From an uncultured Bacteroidales bacterium (GTDB lineage Bacteria > Bacteroidota > Bacteroidia > Bacteroidales > Bacteroidaceae): 64,000 bases of DNA. The notes under the pieces were generated by a model. The model had not been told where the DNA came from. It ran no database searches and saw only the letters and a list, made by a program, of their open reading frames with translations. Position 1 is the first letter of the stretch. Every line of letters begins with the position of its first letter. Shown in pieces: positions 18,921 to 27,857 of this stretch. Location: NCBI GenBank assembly GCA_902785075.1, contig CACZXN010000004.1, forward strand, positions 23,322 through 87,321, read 5' to 3'. The translations under genes were made by a program, and so were the position numbers.

Positions 18921-21782
18921 ATGAAACTACTAACTACCCTTATCACTTGCTGCCTTGCAGCTATACTACATGCCCAGACCATCAATTTGGCTGGCACATG
19001 GCAATTTGCCATCGATCGGAACGACCGCGGTTTGTCTGAACAATGGTATAATCGTCAACTCGATGACACTATCGAATTACCCGCCTCGATGCCTCAACGC
19101 CTGAAAGGCGATGATATCAGTGTGAACACCCATTGGGTAGGTAGTCTGTACGACAGTTCCTACTTCTACAACCCCTATATGGCCAAATACCGTAAACCAG
19201 GTAAGGATATGAAACTCACGTTCTTCCTCACGCCCGATAAGCACTATGTAGGTGTGGCATGGTACCAGCGTACTATTGACCTTCCGACTTACGATAAAAA
19301 CGGCACCTATACAATCTATTTAGAACGTCCCCACATCGAAACTACCCTTTTTGTGAACGGAAAGCGAGTCGGGATGCGAAATAGTTTAGTAGTTGCCCAT
19401 CAATACGATGTGAGCCAGTACTTGCATTCAGGAACCAACACCATCTCCATCCGTATCGACAACCGACCTGAGACGGTTAATGTAGGACAGGATTCCCACT
19501 CCATCACCGACCAGACTCAAGGAGACTGGAATGGTATTGTAGGACGTATGGAATTGCAGAAAACCTCTGCTACCCATATCACCGACTTGCAGGTCTATCC
19601 CGATATCGACAAACAAGAAGCACTGGTGAAGTTGCAAGTAGTTGGCAAACCGAAATCGAAATACAAACTGACGTTACATGCCTCCAACAACGAGATAGAG
19701 GCCGGTTTTTCTGAAGGGGTACGGGAGACAACCATCACGTTGACAGCTGATACCACTTGGTTTGAGTTTCCTTTAACCCTCAAGAATATGAAGCTCTGGG
19801 ATGAATTCCATCCCAACACCTATACCCTCACAGCCTTGTTATCTGTCAAGAAAAACACAGTTGACATGATTGGCACCACCTTCGGTATGCGTAAGTTCGA
19901 GATTCGTGGAAAGATGTTCTATGTGAACGGACATGAAGTACAGCTACGCGGAACCGTTGAGAATTGTGACTTCCCCCTCACTGGATATGCACCAATGGAT
20001 GTTGATTCGTGGATGAAGGTCTTCAATCGTTGTAAGGCATACGGACTGAACCACATGCGTTTCCACTCCTATTGTCCACCTGAGGCTGCCTTCATCGCAG
20101 CTGATAAGGTAGGCTTCTACCTGCAGCCAGAAGGTCCGAGCTGGCCCAACCACGGAGTAGCACTTGGGAATGGTCGTCCTATCGACACTTACCTGATGGA
20201 AGAGACCATCCGAATGGCGAAAGATTATGGAAACCATCCATCCTTCTGTATGTTGGCATGCGGCAACGAACCTGCCGGTCGCTGGGTAGATTGGGTTAGT
20301 AAGTTTGTAGATTACTGGAAAGCAACCGATAACCGTCGAGTCTATACCGGGGCCTCCGTAGGAGGTAGCTGGCAATGGCAGCCAAAGAGTCAGTATCATG
20401 TAAAGGCTGGAGCGAGAGGTCTTCAGTGGGGCAATCGTCGTCCTGATACGATGGATGACTATACTAGTGCTATTGGGCAGGTTGCAGAACCTTACGTCAG
20501 TCATGAGACGGGACAATGGTGCGTATTCCCCAATTTCGATGAGATTGGCAAATATACGGGTGTGAACAAAGCCCGTAACTTCGAGGTATTCCGAGATATC
20601 CTGAATGACAATGGGATGGGCAGTCGTGCCAAACAGTTCATGATGGCTTCAGGCAAGTTACAAGCAATCTGTTACAAGTACGAGATCGAGCGAACCATGC
20701 GTACTCCCCAATATGCAGGGTTCCAACTCCTTGCACTCAACGACTACTCGGGTCAGGGAACGGCCCTCGTGGGTGTGACCGATGTGTTCTTCGATGATAA
20801 AGGGTATATGACCGCACCTGAGTTCCGAGCGTTCTGTTCACCGATTGTACCGCTTGCCAAGATGTCTAAGTTCACCTATTCGAACAACGAGACCTTCCAT
20901 GCAGACATCGTGCTCAACCAATATGCCGACCACACCTTATTAAATATAAGACCGACATACACCATCACCTCAGGAGACAAGACGCTCCATGTAGGACATT
21001 TCCCTGCACAGGATTGGAAAATAGGTAATAATATCCCTGTTGGGAGCATCGACTTCCCATTATCTTCGATTCAAGAAGCACAGAAACTGACGCTCACCGT
21101 TAGCCTTCCTGGCACAGAAGCCAAGAACCATTGGGACTTTTGGGTATATCCAGCAGACACCAAAGCAGAAGTGGGTGATGTGTGGGTTACCGATCAATTT
21201 GACGAAAAGGCCCAGTCGGTATTGAAGAAAGGCGGTAAGGTACTGTTGACTGCAGCAGGAAAGATTTCGTACGGCAAAGAAGTCGTACAGCAGTTCACTC
21301 CCGTATTTTGGAACACCAGTTGGTTCAAGATGCGTCCACCACACACGACAGGCATCTTGGTTGAAAACACCCATAGCATCTTTGATTTGTTCCCCACCGA
21401 CTATCACAGCGATCTGCAATGGTGGGAATTGGTGAACAAGGCACAGGTGATGCAGTTTACGGACTTCCCTGCAGACTTCCAACCCCTCGTACAGAGTATT
21501 GACACTTGGTTCCTCTCTCGTAAGATAGGTATGTTGTTCGAAGCGAATGTATTAGGAGGCAAACTGATTATGACCACGATGGATATCACCAGCAACCTCA
21601 ATCAGCGACTCGTTGCTCATCAAATGCGGGCCTCCATCCTGCACTACATGAACTCCGATCAATTCAAGCCAGCATTCACCATCGAGCCACAACTGATTTC
21701 CGACCTCTTTACGAAGGTAGCTCCTCCTGTCAACTCATTCACGAACGACTCACCCGATGAGTTGAAACCGAAAATCAACTAA
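18921..21782 (+). CDS. Glycoside hydrolase family 2 enzyme
   Basis: 953 residues. Start at 18921 (MKLLTTLITCCLAAILHAQ) gives a proper signal peptide. Domains in order: sugar-binding jelly roll (about 20-210, 'INLAGTWQFAIDRND', 'WYQRTIDLP', 'LERPHIETTLFVNG'), Ig-like sandwich (about 215-325), TIM barrel (about 330-640) with acid/base Glu450 in 'ACGNEP' and probable nucleophile Glu529 in 'SHETGQW', and a C-terminal beta domain. GH2 covers beta-galactosidases, glucuronidases and mannosidases; the substrate cannot be read from the sequence. With the GH105 gene it would fit pectin side-chain breakdown in the periplasm. Confidence 0.88.
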   Translation: MKLLTTLITCCLAAILHAQTINLAGTWQFAIDRNDRGLSEQWYNRQLDDTIELPASMPQRLKGDDISVNTHWVGSLYDSSYFYNPYMAKYRKPGKDMKLTFFLTPDKHYVGVAWYQRTIDLPTYDKNGTYTIYLERPHIETTLFVNGKRVGMRNSLVVAHQYDVSQYLHSGTNTISIRIDNRPETVNVGQDSHSITDQTQGDWNGIVGRMELQKTSATHITDLQVYPDIDKQEALVKLQVVGKPKSKYKLTLHASNNEIEAGFSEGVRETTITLTADTTWFEFPLTLKNMKLWDEFHPNTYTLTALLSVKKNTVDMIGTTFGMRKFEIRGKMFYVNGHEVQLRGTVENCDFPLTGYAPMDVDSWMKVFNRCKAYGLNHMRFHSYCPPEAAFIAADKVGFYLQPEGPSWPNHGVALGNGRPIDTYLMEETIRMAKDYGNHPSFCMLACGNEPAGRWVDWVSKFVDYWKATDNRRVYTGASVGGSWQWQPKSQYHVKAGARGLQWGNRRPDTMDDYTSAIGQVAEPYVSHETGQWCVFPNFDEIGKYTGVNKARNFEVFRDILNDNGMGSRAKQFMMASGKLQAICYKYEIERTMRTPQYAGFQLLALNDYSGQGTALVGVTDVFFDDKGYMTAPEFRAFCSPIVPLAKMSKFTYSNNETFHADIVLNQYADHTLLNIRPTYTITSGDKTLHVGHFPAQDWKIGNNIPVGSIDFPLSSIQEAQKLTLTVSLPGTEAKNHWDFWVYPADTKAEVGDVWVTDQFDEKAQSVLKKGGKVLLTAAGKISYGKEVVQQFTPVFWNTSWFKMRPPHTTGILVENTHSIFDLFPTDYHSDLQWWELVNKAQVMQFTDFPADFQPLVQSIDTWFLSRKIGMLFEANVLGGKLIMTTMDITSNLNQRLVAHQMRASILHYMNSDQFKPAFTIEPQLISDLFTKVAPPVNSFTNDSPDELKPKIN

Positions 21783-21828
21783 ACAGGAAAAAGCTCCAGT
21801 GAACGTGAGGCAGGAAGAATCGTTCGGG

Positions 21829-22734
21829 TTAAAGGCAGAAATCAGCTGCAATCATCTGAGAGAACTTCTTGGCCCCGATATCTGAAAGGTGATCACAGTC
21901 ATAGAAGTCATCATCTGAGAACCGTTTGTCTTCCAAATAGTCACCAATCTCTGCCCCATAGTATTTGTGGCAATAGCCAAGAGTCTCCAGGATGGCTTCC
22001 TTCTGTTGAGGAGGAATCTGCTGATAATAGTAAGGTATGGTGGGAGTAATGAGAAGAATTAGGCGGATGTCGTGTTGTCTGCAATAGTCGCAGAGCTGGA
22101 ACAGAGCCTGTTGGTTATGCTTATAATAATCCCAGTTCTTACAAGTATGTTTTACGATGCGTCGCATACTATAGTCGTAGCTGCATTCTGCTGTGTCTCT
22201 TAGCGAAGCTTTGTAGGTGACGCACCAGCCAGACCTGTCACATTCCACTTCTTCACCATTCCAGTGTTTTTCTATTTTCTTAAAGGTGTTGGTAGCGCTG
22301 GTTATCTCGTAATTGTATTTGGAAAGGACAGAATAGTCACCGCAATCCATATAAAGTTGATAGGATGTGCACAGGTACCATCCTTCGCTCGTTTCGAGCG
22401 GAGGATCAAACAGAATACCATTATCAACAGCAGTGATAACAGTCTTAGGATGGAGCCTTGGTGCGAACTTTTCAAGCAGTTTGTAGTCGTAGTCGTACGT
22501 CTGTGAGATATGAGCCAGATTGAATGCCCGTTCGTTGAAATACTGAGGATTGAGTCCCATATAGGTGTGCGAGGCCCCCAGTATGAGTGTCTCAACAGAG
22601 TCGCCAAGTTGACATACTCTCTCATATTTCAGCTTGTAGGAATTGGGGAATGACCTAAGAAGACATTCGCATACCACAATCGCTACGATGAGTGGAGCAA
22701 GGAAAAGTACTATCAGTCTGTATTTCTTCTTCAT
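21829..22734 (-). CDS. Membrane-anchored SGNH/DltD-like protein
   Basis: 301 residues. Start at 22734 (MKKKYRLIVLFLAPLIVAIVV) gives one N-terminal membrane helix and lies 5 bp from a -7 box; the longer open frame to 22890 would cross the promoters. The outer part has 'LILGASHTYMGLNP' (block with Ser of the SGNH type), 'VDNGILF' and, near the end, 'DCDHLSDIGAKKFS' (Asp...His pattern). This resembles DltD/AlgJ-type proteins that work with MBOAT acyltransferases to move acyl groups to surface polymers. It stands divergently from an FkbH-ACP-MBOAT set, which supports a common acylation task. Catalytic activity is not proven by the motifs. Confidence 0.7.
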   Translation of the reverse strand: MKKKYRLIVLFLAPLIVAIVVCECLLRSFPNSYKLKYERVCQLGDSVETLILGASHTYMGLNPQYFNERAFNLAHISQTYDYDYKLLEKFAPRLHPKTVITAVDNGILFDPPLETSEGWYLCTSYQLYMDCGDYSVLSKYNYEITSATNTFKKIEKHWNGEEVECDRSGWCVTYKASLRDTAECSYDYSMRRIVKHTCKNWDYYKHNQQALFQLCDYCRQHDIRLILLITPTIPYYYQQIPPQQKEAILETLGYCHKYYGAEIGDYLEDKRFSDDDFYDCDHLSDIGAKKFSQMIAADFCL

Positions 22735-22739
22735 GAGTG

Positions 22740-22747
22740 CAAAGTTA
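22740..22747 (-). promoter_or_regulatory. -7 box of the SGNH-like gene
   Basis: TAACTTTG on the minus strand, 5 bp before the start codon, so the transcript would be nearly leaderless. Confidence 0.55.
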
Positions 22748-22851
22748 CAAAAACAATGAGAGAAATGCAAACTAATACCAGAAGAAATGATGTTTTTATG
22801 ATGAAGTGGCTTATTTTTTCGACTGAGTATACAATAATCAAATAATTTTTG

Positions 22852-22859
22852 TACTTTTG
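22852..22859 (+). promoter_or_regulatory. -7 box of the FkbH-ACP-MBOAT operon
   Basis: TACTTTTG, 17 bp before the ATG at 22877; fits TAnnTTTG and is divergent from the SGNH promoter about 105 bp away. Confidence 0.6.
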
Positions 22860-22876
22860 CAGTACAAACAAATACG

Positions 22877-24616
22877 ATGCTTTCTTTCAATCAATTAATA
22901 CGGAACTTGAAGCGTGACTGTACGGGCTTTCATACCCTCAGAGTGGCTTTGATAGGTGACAGCGCAACTCAGCTGTTAGCTAAAGCCCTACGTGGCATGA
23001 GTATTGAACGCTCGTTTCAGATGCATTTATTTGAAGCAGCGTACAATCAGGTGGAACGCCAGTTTATGGATCCATCAAGTGAGTTGTATGAGTTCGATGC
23101 TGATATCATCGTCGTATTCCAGTCAACTCACAAGCTGGGTGAATACCATAGTGGACTTCCTATTGAAGGTCAAGCCTCACTTGCCGACGAACGCCTCTCT
23201 TTTGTGGCGTCTATCTGCGAGAACCCCTCTTTGGCCAATAAAAAGATCATTTACTTCAACTATTCGGAGATTGAGGATACGGTCTTCGGGAGTTATGCCA
23301 ATAAAGTGACATCATCGCTGTCGTATCAGGTACGGAAACTGAACTTTGAGTTGATGAACCTCTCGCAGCAGTATCCGAACCTCTTCATCTGTGATATTGC
23401 CGGTCTTCAGAATAAGTTTGGTCGCGATTTTATGTTTGCGCCAAACGTCTATGTCAGCACAGAGATGATTCTGAGCGTGGATGCCCTGCCATACGTGGCC
23501 TCAAGGGTTATGGATATCATCTGCGCCATCAAGGGACAGTTCAAGAAGTGCCTGATTCTCGACCTGGACAATACTGTCTGGGGTGGTGTCATCGGTGATG
23601 ACGGGTTAGAGGGCATTCAGCTTGGTCATGGACTGGGTATCGGTAAGGCCTTTACAGAGTTCCAGATGTGGGTAAAGAAACTGAAACAGCGTGGTATCAT
23701 CATCTGTGTCGTTTCAAAGAACGATGAAGAGACCGCGAAAGAGCCATTCGAGCATCATCCCGATATGGTCTTGAAACTCGACGACATTGCAGTATTTCAA
23801 GCTAATTGGGAGACGAAGGTTGACAATATCCGCACCATCCAGCGTATCCTGAACATCGGTTTTGACTCGATGGTGTTCCTCGACGACAATCCCTTTGAGC
23901 GGAACATCGTACGCGAGAACATACCCGGCATCACCGTTCCGGAACTGCCTGAAGATCCAGGAGAATATCTGGAATACCTCTATTCGCTTAACCTCTTTGA
24001 GACAGCCTCCTACAGTCAGGCAGACAAGGACCGTACCAAGCAATACCAAGTGGAAGCCCAGCGCGTGTCGCTACAGAAGACATTCGAGAACGAAGCAGAT
24101 TTCCTTAAGTCGCTGGATATGGTATCCACCGTAAGTGGATTCACAAAGTTCAATACACCTCGTATCGCACAGCTCTCACAGCGCAGCAACCAGTTCAACT
24201 TGAGGACGGTACGCTATACAGAAGCAGATATTACGGCTTTGGCTGAGGACCCGAACGTGATTGACCTGAGCTTTACACTCGAGGATAAGTTCGGAGATAA
24301 CGGTCTGATTGCGGTCATCATCATGAAGCGACAGGATGCAGAGACGCTCTTTGTAGATACTTGGCTCATGAGTTGCCGTGTATTGAAGCGTGGCATGGAG
24401 AACTTTACCCTCAACACGATGGTGGAGCGAGCCAGGAAAGCCGGATATCAGAGAATCATTGGCGAATATCTGCCTACCACTAAAAACAAGATGGTGGAGC
24501 AGCACTATACGGATCTTGGATTCCAACCGCTCGCACATACATCGACAGCCCAGTATGTGCTGAATATCAGCCAGTACAAGATGCTAGAATGTTTTATTAC
24601 GACAAAAGAAGTTTAA
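22877..24616 (+). CDS. FkbH-like HAD-superfamily protein
   Basis: 579 residues. N-terminal region (about 20-210) resembles an SGNH-like fold ('VALIGDSATQLLAKAL'), followed by the HAD phosphatase-like core with 'LILDLDNTVWGGVIGDDG' (Asp229, Asp231), 'VVSKNDEETA' and 'MVFLDDNPFERNIVRE', and a C-terminal GNAT-like part ('DTWLMSCRVLKRGMENF'). FkbH-type enzymes load an activated small acyl unit (such as glyceryl from bisphosphoglycerate) on an acyl carrier protein. An ACP follows 31 bp later and an MBOAT acyltransferase after it, so transfer of a small acyl group from ACP to a surface acceptor is likely. Which acyl group is unknown. Confidence 0.88.
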   Translation: MLSFNQLIRNLKRDCTGFHTLRVALIGDSATQLLAKALRGMSIERSFQMHLFEAAYNQVERQFMDPSSELYEFDADIIVVFQSTHKLGEYHSGLPIEGQASLADERLSFVASICENPSLANKKIIYFNYSEIEDTVFGSYANKVTSSLSYQVRKLNFELMNLSQQYPNLFICDIAGLQNKFGRDFMFAPNVYVSTEMILSVDALPYVASRVMDIICAIKGQFKKCLILDLDNTVWGGVIGDDGLEGIQLGHGLGIGKAFTEFQMWVKKLKQRGIIICVVSKNDEETAKEPFEHHPDMVLKLDDIAVFQANWETKVDNIRTIQRILNIGFDSMVFLDDNPFERNIVRENIPGITVPELPEDPGEYLEYLYSLNLFETASYSQADKDRTKQYQVEAQRVSLQKTFENEADFLKSLDMVSTVSGFTKFNTPRIAQLSQRSNQFNLRTVRYTEADITALAEDPNVIDLSFTLEDKFGDNGLIAVIIMKRQDAETLFVDTWLMSCRVLKRGMENFTLNTMVERARKAGYQRIIGEYLPTTKNKMVEQHYTDLGFQPLAHTSTAQYVLNISQYKMLECFITTKEV

Positions 24617-24647
24617 GTCAAAGTAGCAAAAAAGCCAATTAATATAT

Positions 24648-24887
24648 ATGGAAAGAAAAGAAATTTTCAGCAAGCTCAATGAAATCTTCATTGATGTACT
24701 CGATCTGGACGAGTGCAACCTGACCGATGAGACCAATGCAAATGACATCGAGGAGTGGGACTCCTTGAGCCATATTCAACTCATTGTTGCCATCGAGAAG
24801 AGGTTCGGAATCAAGTTCACCTCCCTGGAAATCATGAAATGGAGAAACGTTGGTGAGCTTGTCGATTCCATTTTGTCAAAGAAATAG
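24648..24887 (+). CDS. Acyl carrier protein
   Basis: 79 residues, acidic, with the phosphopantetheine site 'EEWDSLSHIQ' (Ser39) and the usual four-helix length. It is a dedicated carrier between the FkbH-like protein and the MBOAT gene rather than the fatty-acid ACP. The MBOAT gene starts 5 bp after its stop. Confidence 0.93.
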   Translation: MERKEIFSKLNEIFIDVLDLDECNLTDETNANDIEEWDSLSHIQLIVAIEKRFGIKFTSLEIMKWRNVGELVDSILSKK

Positions 24888-24892
24888 AGGTA

Positions 24893-26356
24893 ATGAATCC
24901 ACAGTCTATCGGTTTCCTCAGCTTCTGTGTGGTCGTTCTGACAGCCAATGGTCTCTTGCAGAGGTTCTCCGTACGCTGGCAGAACGGTTTGCTTTTGCTG
25001 GCCAGTTGTGTGTTCTATGCGATGGCTGATTGGGTCATGCTCTTCCTAATGATGGGAATGAGTGTGGTTTATTGGTGGCTTGGCGGTCTGCTCAAGAGGC
25101 TGATGAATAAAGGGCGTACAGCAGATGCCTCCAGACTGACCACATTCAGCGTATGTATCGCCATATGTTTGTTGTGTTACTTCAAATATTTGGGCTTTTT
25201 TGTAGAACAGGTAGGTTGCCTGTTACAGATGTTTGGGATTCATTCCAGCCTCAGCCTGTCCATTCTCTTACCTTTGGGATTGAGTTTCTATACGTTTAAA
25301 CTGATCAGTTACATCATAGAGATTCATCGCGAACATATAGAGCCGTGCGACAATCTCATGACATTCTCTCTATATATTTCCTTTTTCCCGACAGTAATGG
25401 CGGGCCCTATTGACAGATCAGGCACATTTCTCCCTCAATTGAAAAAGACTCGCAGAGTAGATGCAGACGCGCTCATTCAGGGAGCGAAGACAATGCTGTG
25501 GGGTTACTTCCTGAAAATATGTATCGCTGACCCTCTTTCCTTGGCGACAGACGAGACTTGGAACACATTTGATTCGTTGCCTGCATCTACCGTATTAGCT
25601 GCAGCATTGATTTATCCTATTCAGATGTATGCAGACTTTTGCGGTTATTCCTGTATCGCTATCGGACTGGGACGAATGCTCGGACTGGTCGTCACAGAGA
25701 ACTTCAACAGACCGTTTCTTGCCCGTAATGTAGCAGAGTACTGGCGAAGATGGCACATGTCTCTGACCAATTGGCTGACCGATTATGTCTTTATGCCCTT
25801 GAATATCACATGGCGTGAATATGGCAACAGGGGTATCATGCTGGCCATAATTGTCAATATGATAGTCGTCGGGATATGGCACGGTGCCAACTGGACATAC
25901 CTGCTGTTCGGTTTGTATCACGGCTTGCTTTTCCTGCCACTTATCTACTCAGGGACCTTTACCCGAAAGAAGAAGCTGAAGCCAGGAAAATGGGGTCTTC
26001 CTACCCTGCATGACGGTATGTACATGGTTGGAACCTATCTGTTAGTGACAATAGGATTTGTTGCTTTCCGCGCACCAGACGTAGGGAGCATTTTCGGTTT
26101 TCTGGGCGCTATCTTTGACAGCAGCATCATGGAGATTCCCCACATTCCACAATTCCGATTGTTGTATCTGGCGTTTATCGCAATACTGCTGGTGAACGAC
26201 TGGATATACCGAGACAGTCCTTCTCCTCTTCATTTCAACGGGACAGGTCTGTTCAGATACCGTCTGGTACGCTGGTTCATCTACTACCTGCTGCTATTTG
26301 CAATCTACATCTATTCCGATGCGGAATCCCAGCAATTTATCTATGTCCAGTTCTGA
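24893..26356 (+). CDS. MBOAT-family membrane O-acyltransferase
   Basis: 487 residues with about ten hydrophobic helices. Family marks: 'LPLGLSFYTFKLISYIIEI', 'FFPTVMAGPI', 'FNRPFLARNVAEYWRRWHMS', and 'GIWHGANWTYLLFGLYHGL' with His330 and the probable catalytic His343. Such proteins (AlgI, DltB, PatA) pass acyl groups across the inner membrane to sugars or polymers. With the ACP and FkbH-like protein upstream and the SGNH-like protein divergent, it completes a DltB/DltD-like acylation set. The acceptor could be a surface polysaccharide or LPS; the sequence does not say. Confidence 0.93.
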   Translation: MNPQSIGFLSFCVVVLTANGLLQRFSVRWQNGLLLLASCVFYAMADWVMLFLMMGMSVVYWWLGGLLKRLMNKGRTADASRLTTFSVCIAICLLCYFKYLGFFVEQVGCLLQMFGIHSSLSLSILLPLGLSFYTFKLISYIIEIHREHIEPCDNLMTFSLYISFFPTVMAGPIDRSGTFLPQLKKTRRVDADALIQGAKTMLWGYFLKICIADPLSLATDETWNTFDSLPASTVLAAALIYPIQMYADFCGYSCIAIGLGRMLGLVVTENFNRPFLARNVAEYWRRWHMSLTNWLTDYVFMPLNITWREYGNRGIMLAIIVNMIVVGIWHGANWTYLLFGLYHGLLFLPLIYSGTFTRKKKLKPGKWGLPTLHDGMYMVGTYLLVTIGFVAFRAPDVGSIFGFLGAIFDSSIMEIPHIPQFRLLYLAFIAILLVNDWIYRDSPSPLHFNGTGLFRYRLVRWFIYYLLLFAIYIYSDAESQQFIYVQF

Positions 26357-26442
26357 CCGATAACTCAGAGTCATGTCCACAGGCAGAAGATTGTGAACTC
26401 CAACTTCAGAAAGTAATTCATTTCTTCTTTTTTACATAATCA

Positions 26443-27600
26443 TTAGCGGGCGGGGTATTTTTGAGCAGCCTTCCTTCTGAATTCCTTAGGCGTACAACCT
26501 ACCATTTGTGCAAAAGCCCTCCAGAAAGTAGTACGAGACTGAAATCCACATGCTGGATATATATCCTCAATAGAATCATTCGTTGTCATGAGGAGGCTCT
26601 TCGCATACCTCACCCTGAAGGAGTTTACATAGCTCGTAAAGGTGGTATGCAGATACTGGTTAATGAGGTTCGACAGATACGTTCGGTTCGTACCCAGTTC
26701 AGCAGCAAGGGTAGCCATAGATAGGTCTGGCTGTAGGAACAACTGCTGGTTCTCCATCAATTCATTCAATCGACGAGCTTTGTCGCCATAAAACGAAACC
26801 TGATCGTGCATCTGAAAAGGTTGATCGACAGAAGAATCACGAACAGGAAGTTTAGCTGGACGTACCTGAGGTTGCGGAAGAACAGGAGACGGAATCGTTG
26901 ATAAGACCATCTGCTCATCTTCATTAGGCAACTCCCGATGGAGTTTATGGAAATCCAAAATACCTCGCCTTAATAATAATGTAAGAATCGAATAAACCAA
27001 AATCAGAACAATCATAGCGATAATCTTGGCTAAACGCATATCTACATCATACATCACAACTCTAATCACAAGTGTTGCATACATTGCCCACATCATGACA
27101 GCAAACCAACCATAAGCATGTTTTTCATGTTTCACTTCATGGCGTCGCATTTCCTTCACTGTAATCACTTGAAGAACGATTACACTTATCGTCGCATAAC
27201 CCAAAGACAACCAAGCTATTACATATAGAAGTGTTTGATTATTATTGACAGAATAAAAAAGGAAAGCAAAAAGAAAAGGTAGATTATGAGCAAGTACATA
27301 ACGTATCTTCATCCTTCGCGCCATCAGTATCTCATAACACAAGACGATGATGGCTGGTATTACTAAATTCCACAGCAAATTGAGTTGTCCTCCATAAAGA
27401 ATAGGATAATCGCTGAAGTAACTGGAGTAAATGGTTAATGCATACATAGCACCCATCGCCAATTGAAGAACACCATAAATCCGATAGATGTGAGAATGAC
27501 GTGCATAGACGAACAAATGCCCTGCCTCAACAATGAAAAAGGTCATCGTAACCGTTCTCGTAATCAACAATAAAATATCTAATAGTTCATTATTCATCAT
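26443..27600 (-). CDS. Membrane-bound AraC-family transcriptional regulator
   Basis: 385 residues. The N-terminal two thirds hold six to seven hydrophobic helices (about 8-30, 40-58, 72-90, 100-118, 125-145, 165-210), the last third an AraC DNA-binding domain (about 285-380) with 'SMATLAAELGTNRTYLSNLI' and 'SIEDIYPACGFQSRTTFWRAF'. It seems to be a one-component sensor in the inner membrane. It is divergent from the DUF3575/fimbrillin block with its own promoter, so it is a candidate regulator of that block. The signal is unknown. Confidence 0.87.
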   Translation of the reverse strand: MMNNELLDILLLITRTVTMTFFIVEAGHLFVYARHSHIYRIYGVLQLAMGAMYALTIYSSYFSDYPILYGGQLNLLWNLVIPAIIVLCYEILMARRMKIRYVLAHNLPFLFAFLFYSVNNNQTLLYVIAWLSLGYATISVIVLQVITVKEMRRHEVKHEKHAYGWFAVMMWAMYATLVIRVVMYDVDMRLAKIIAMIVLILVYSILTLLLRRGILDFHKLHRELPNEDEQMVLSTIPSPVLPQPQVRPAKLPVRDSSVDQPFQMHDQVSFYGDKARRLNELMENQQLFLQPDLSMATLAAELGTNRTYLSNLINQYLHTTFTSYVNSFRVRYAKSLLMTTNDSIEDIYPACGFQSRTTFWRAFAQMVGCTPKEFRRKAAQKYPAR

Positions 27601-27692
27601 AACTCATACTGACGTTCAATTTTGTAACATTTGTTTCATTCTTTCGAAAAGTTTCACTTCGTATTTACGTTTTGAAACTTACAATTGCGATG

Positions 27693-27721
27693 CAAATATA
27701 AGTATTTATTACGGATAACAA
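27693..27721 (-). promoter_or_regulatory. Promoter of the AraC-type gene
   Basis: Minus strand: TATATTTG (27693-27700) as -7 box with a TTG at 27719-27721 about 18-20 bp upstream. The leader would be about 85 nt. Confidence 0.5.
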
Positions 27722-27802
27722 GTCCCAATTTGTAAAAAATCTTTTCAAAACATAAAAAAAACATGAGAAAACCCTCATTTTGACTTTTTTGCACTTGATT
27801 AT

Positions 27803-27834
27803 TTTGGCTATTTCATAGAAATATCGTACATTTG
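27803..27834 (+). promoter_or_regulatory. Promoter of the surface-protein block
   Basis: TTTG (27803-27806), 20 bp spacer, TACATTTG (27827-27834): a full match to the Bacteroidetes -33/-7 pattern, 23 bp before the ATG at 27858. Confidence 0.8.
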
Positions 27835-27857
27835 CACAGAAATTTACACTTTTTCGT

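Noticed and set aside
16648-21782. Complete polysaccharide utilisation locus
   Set aside because: GH105 and GH2 genes are present but there is no SusC/SusD pair, lyase or sensor next to them.
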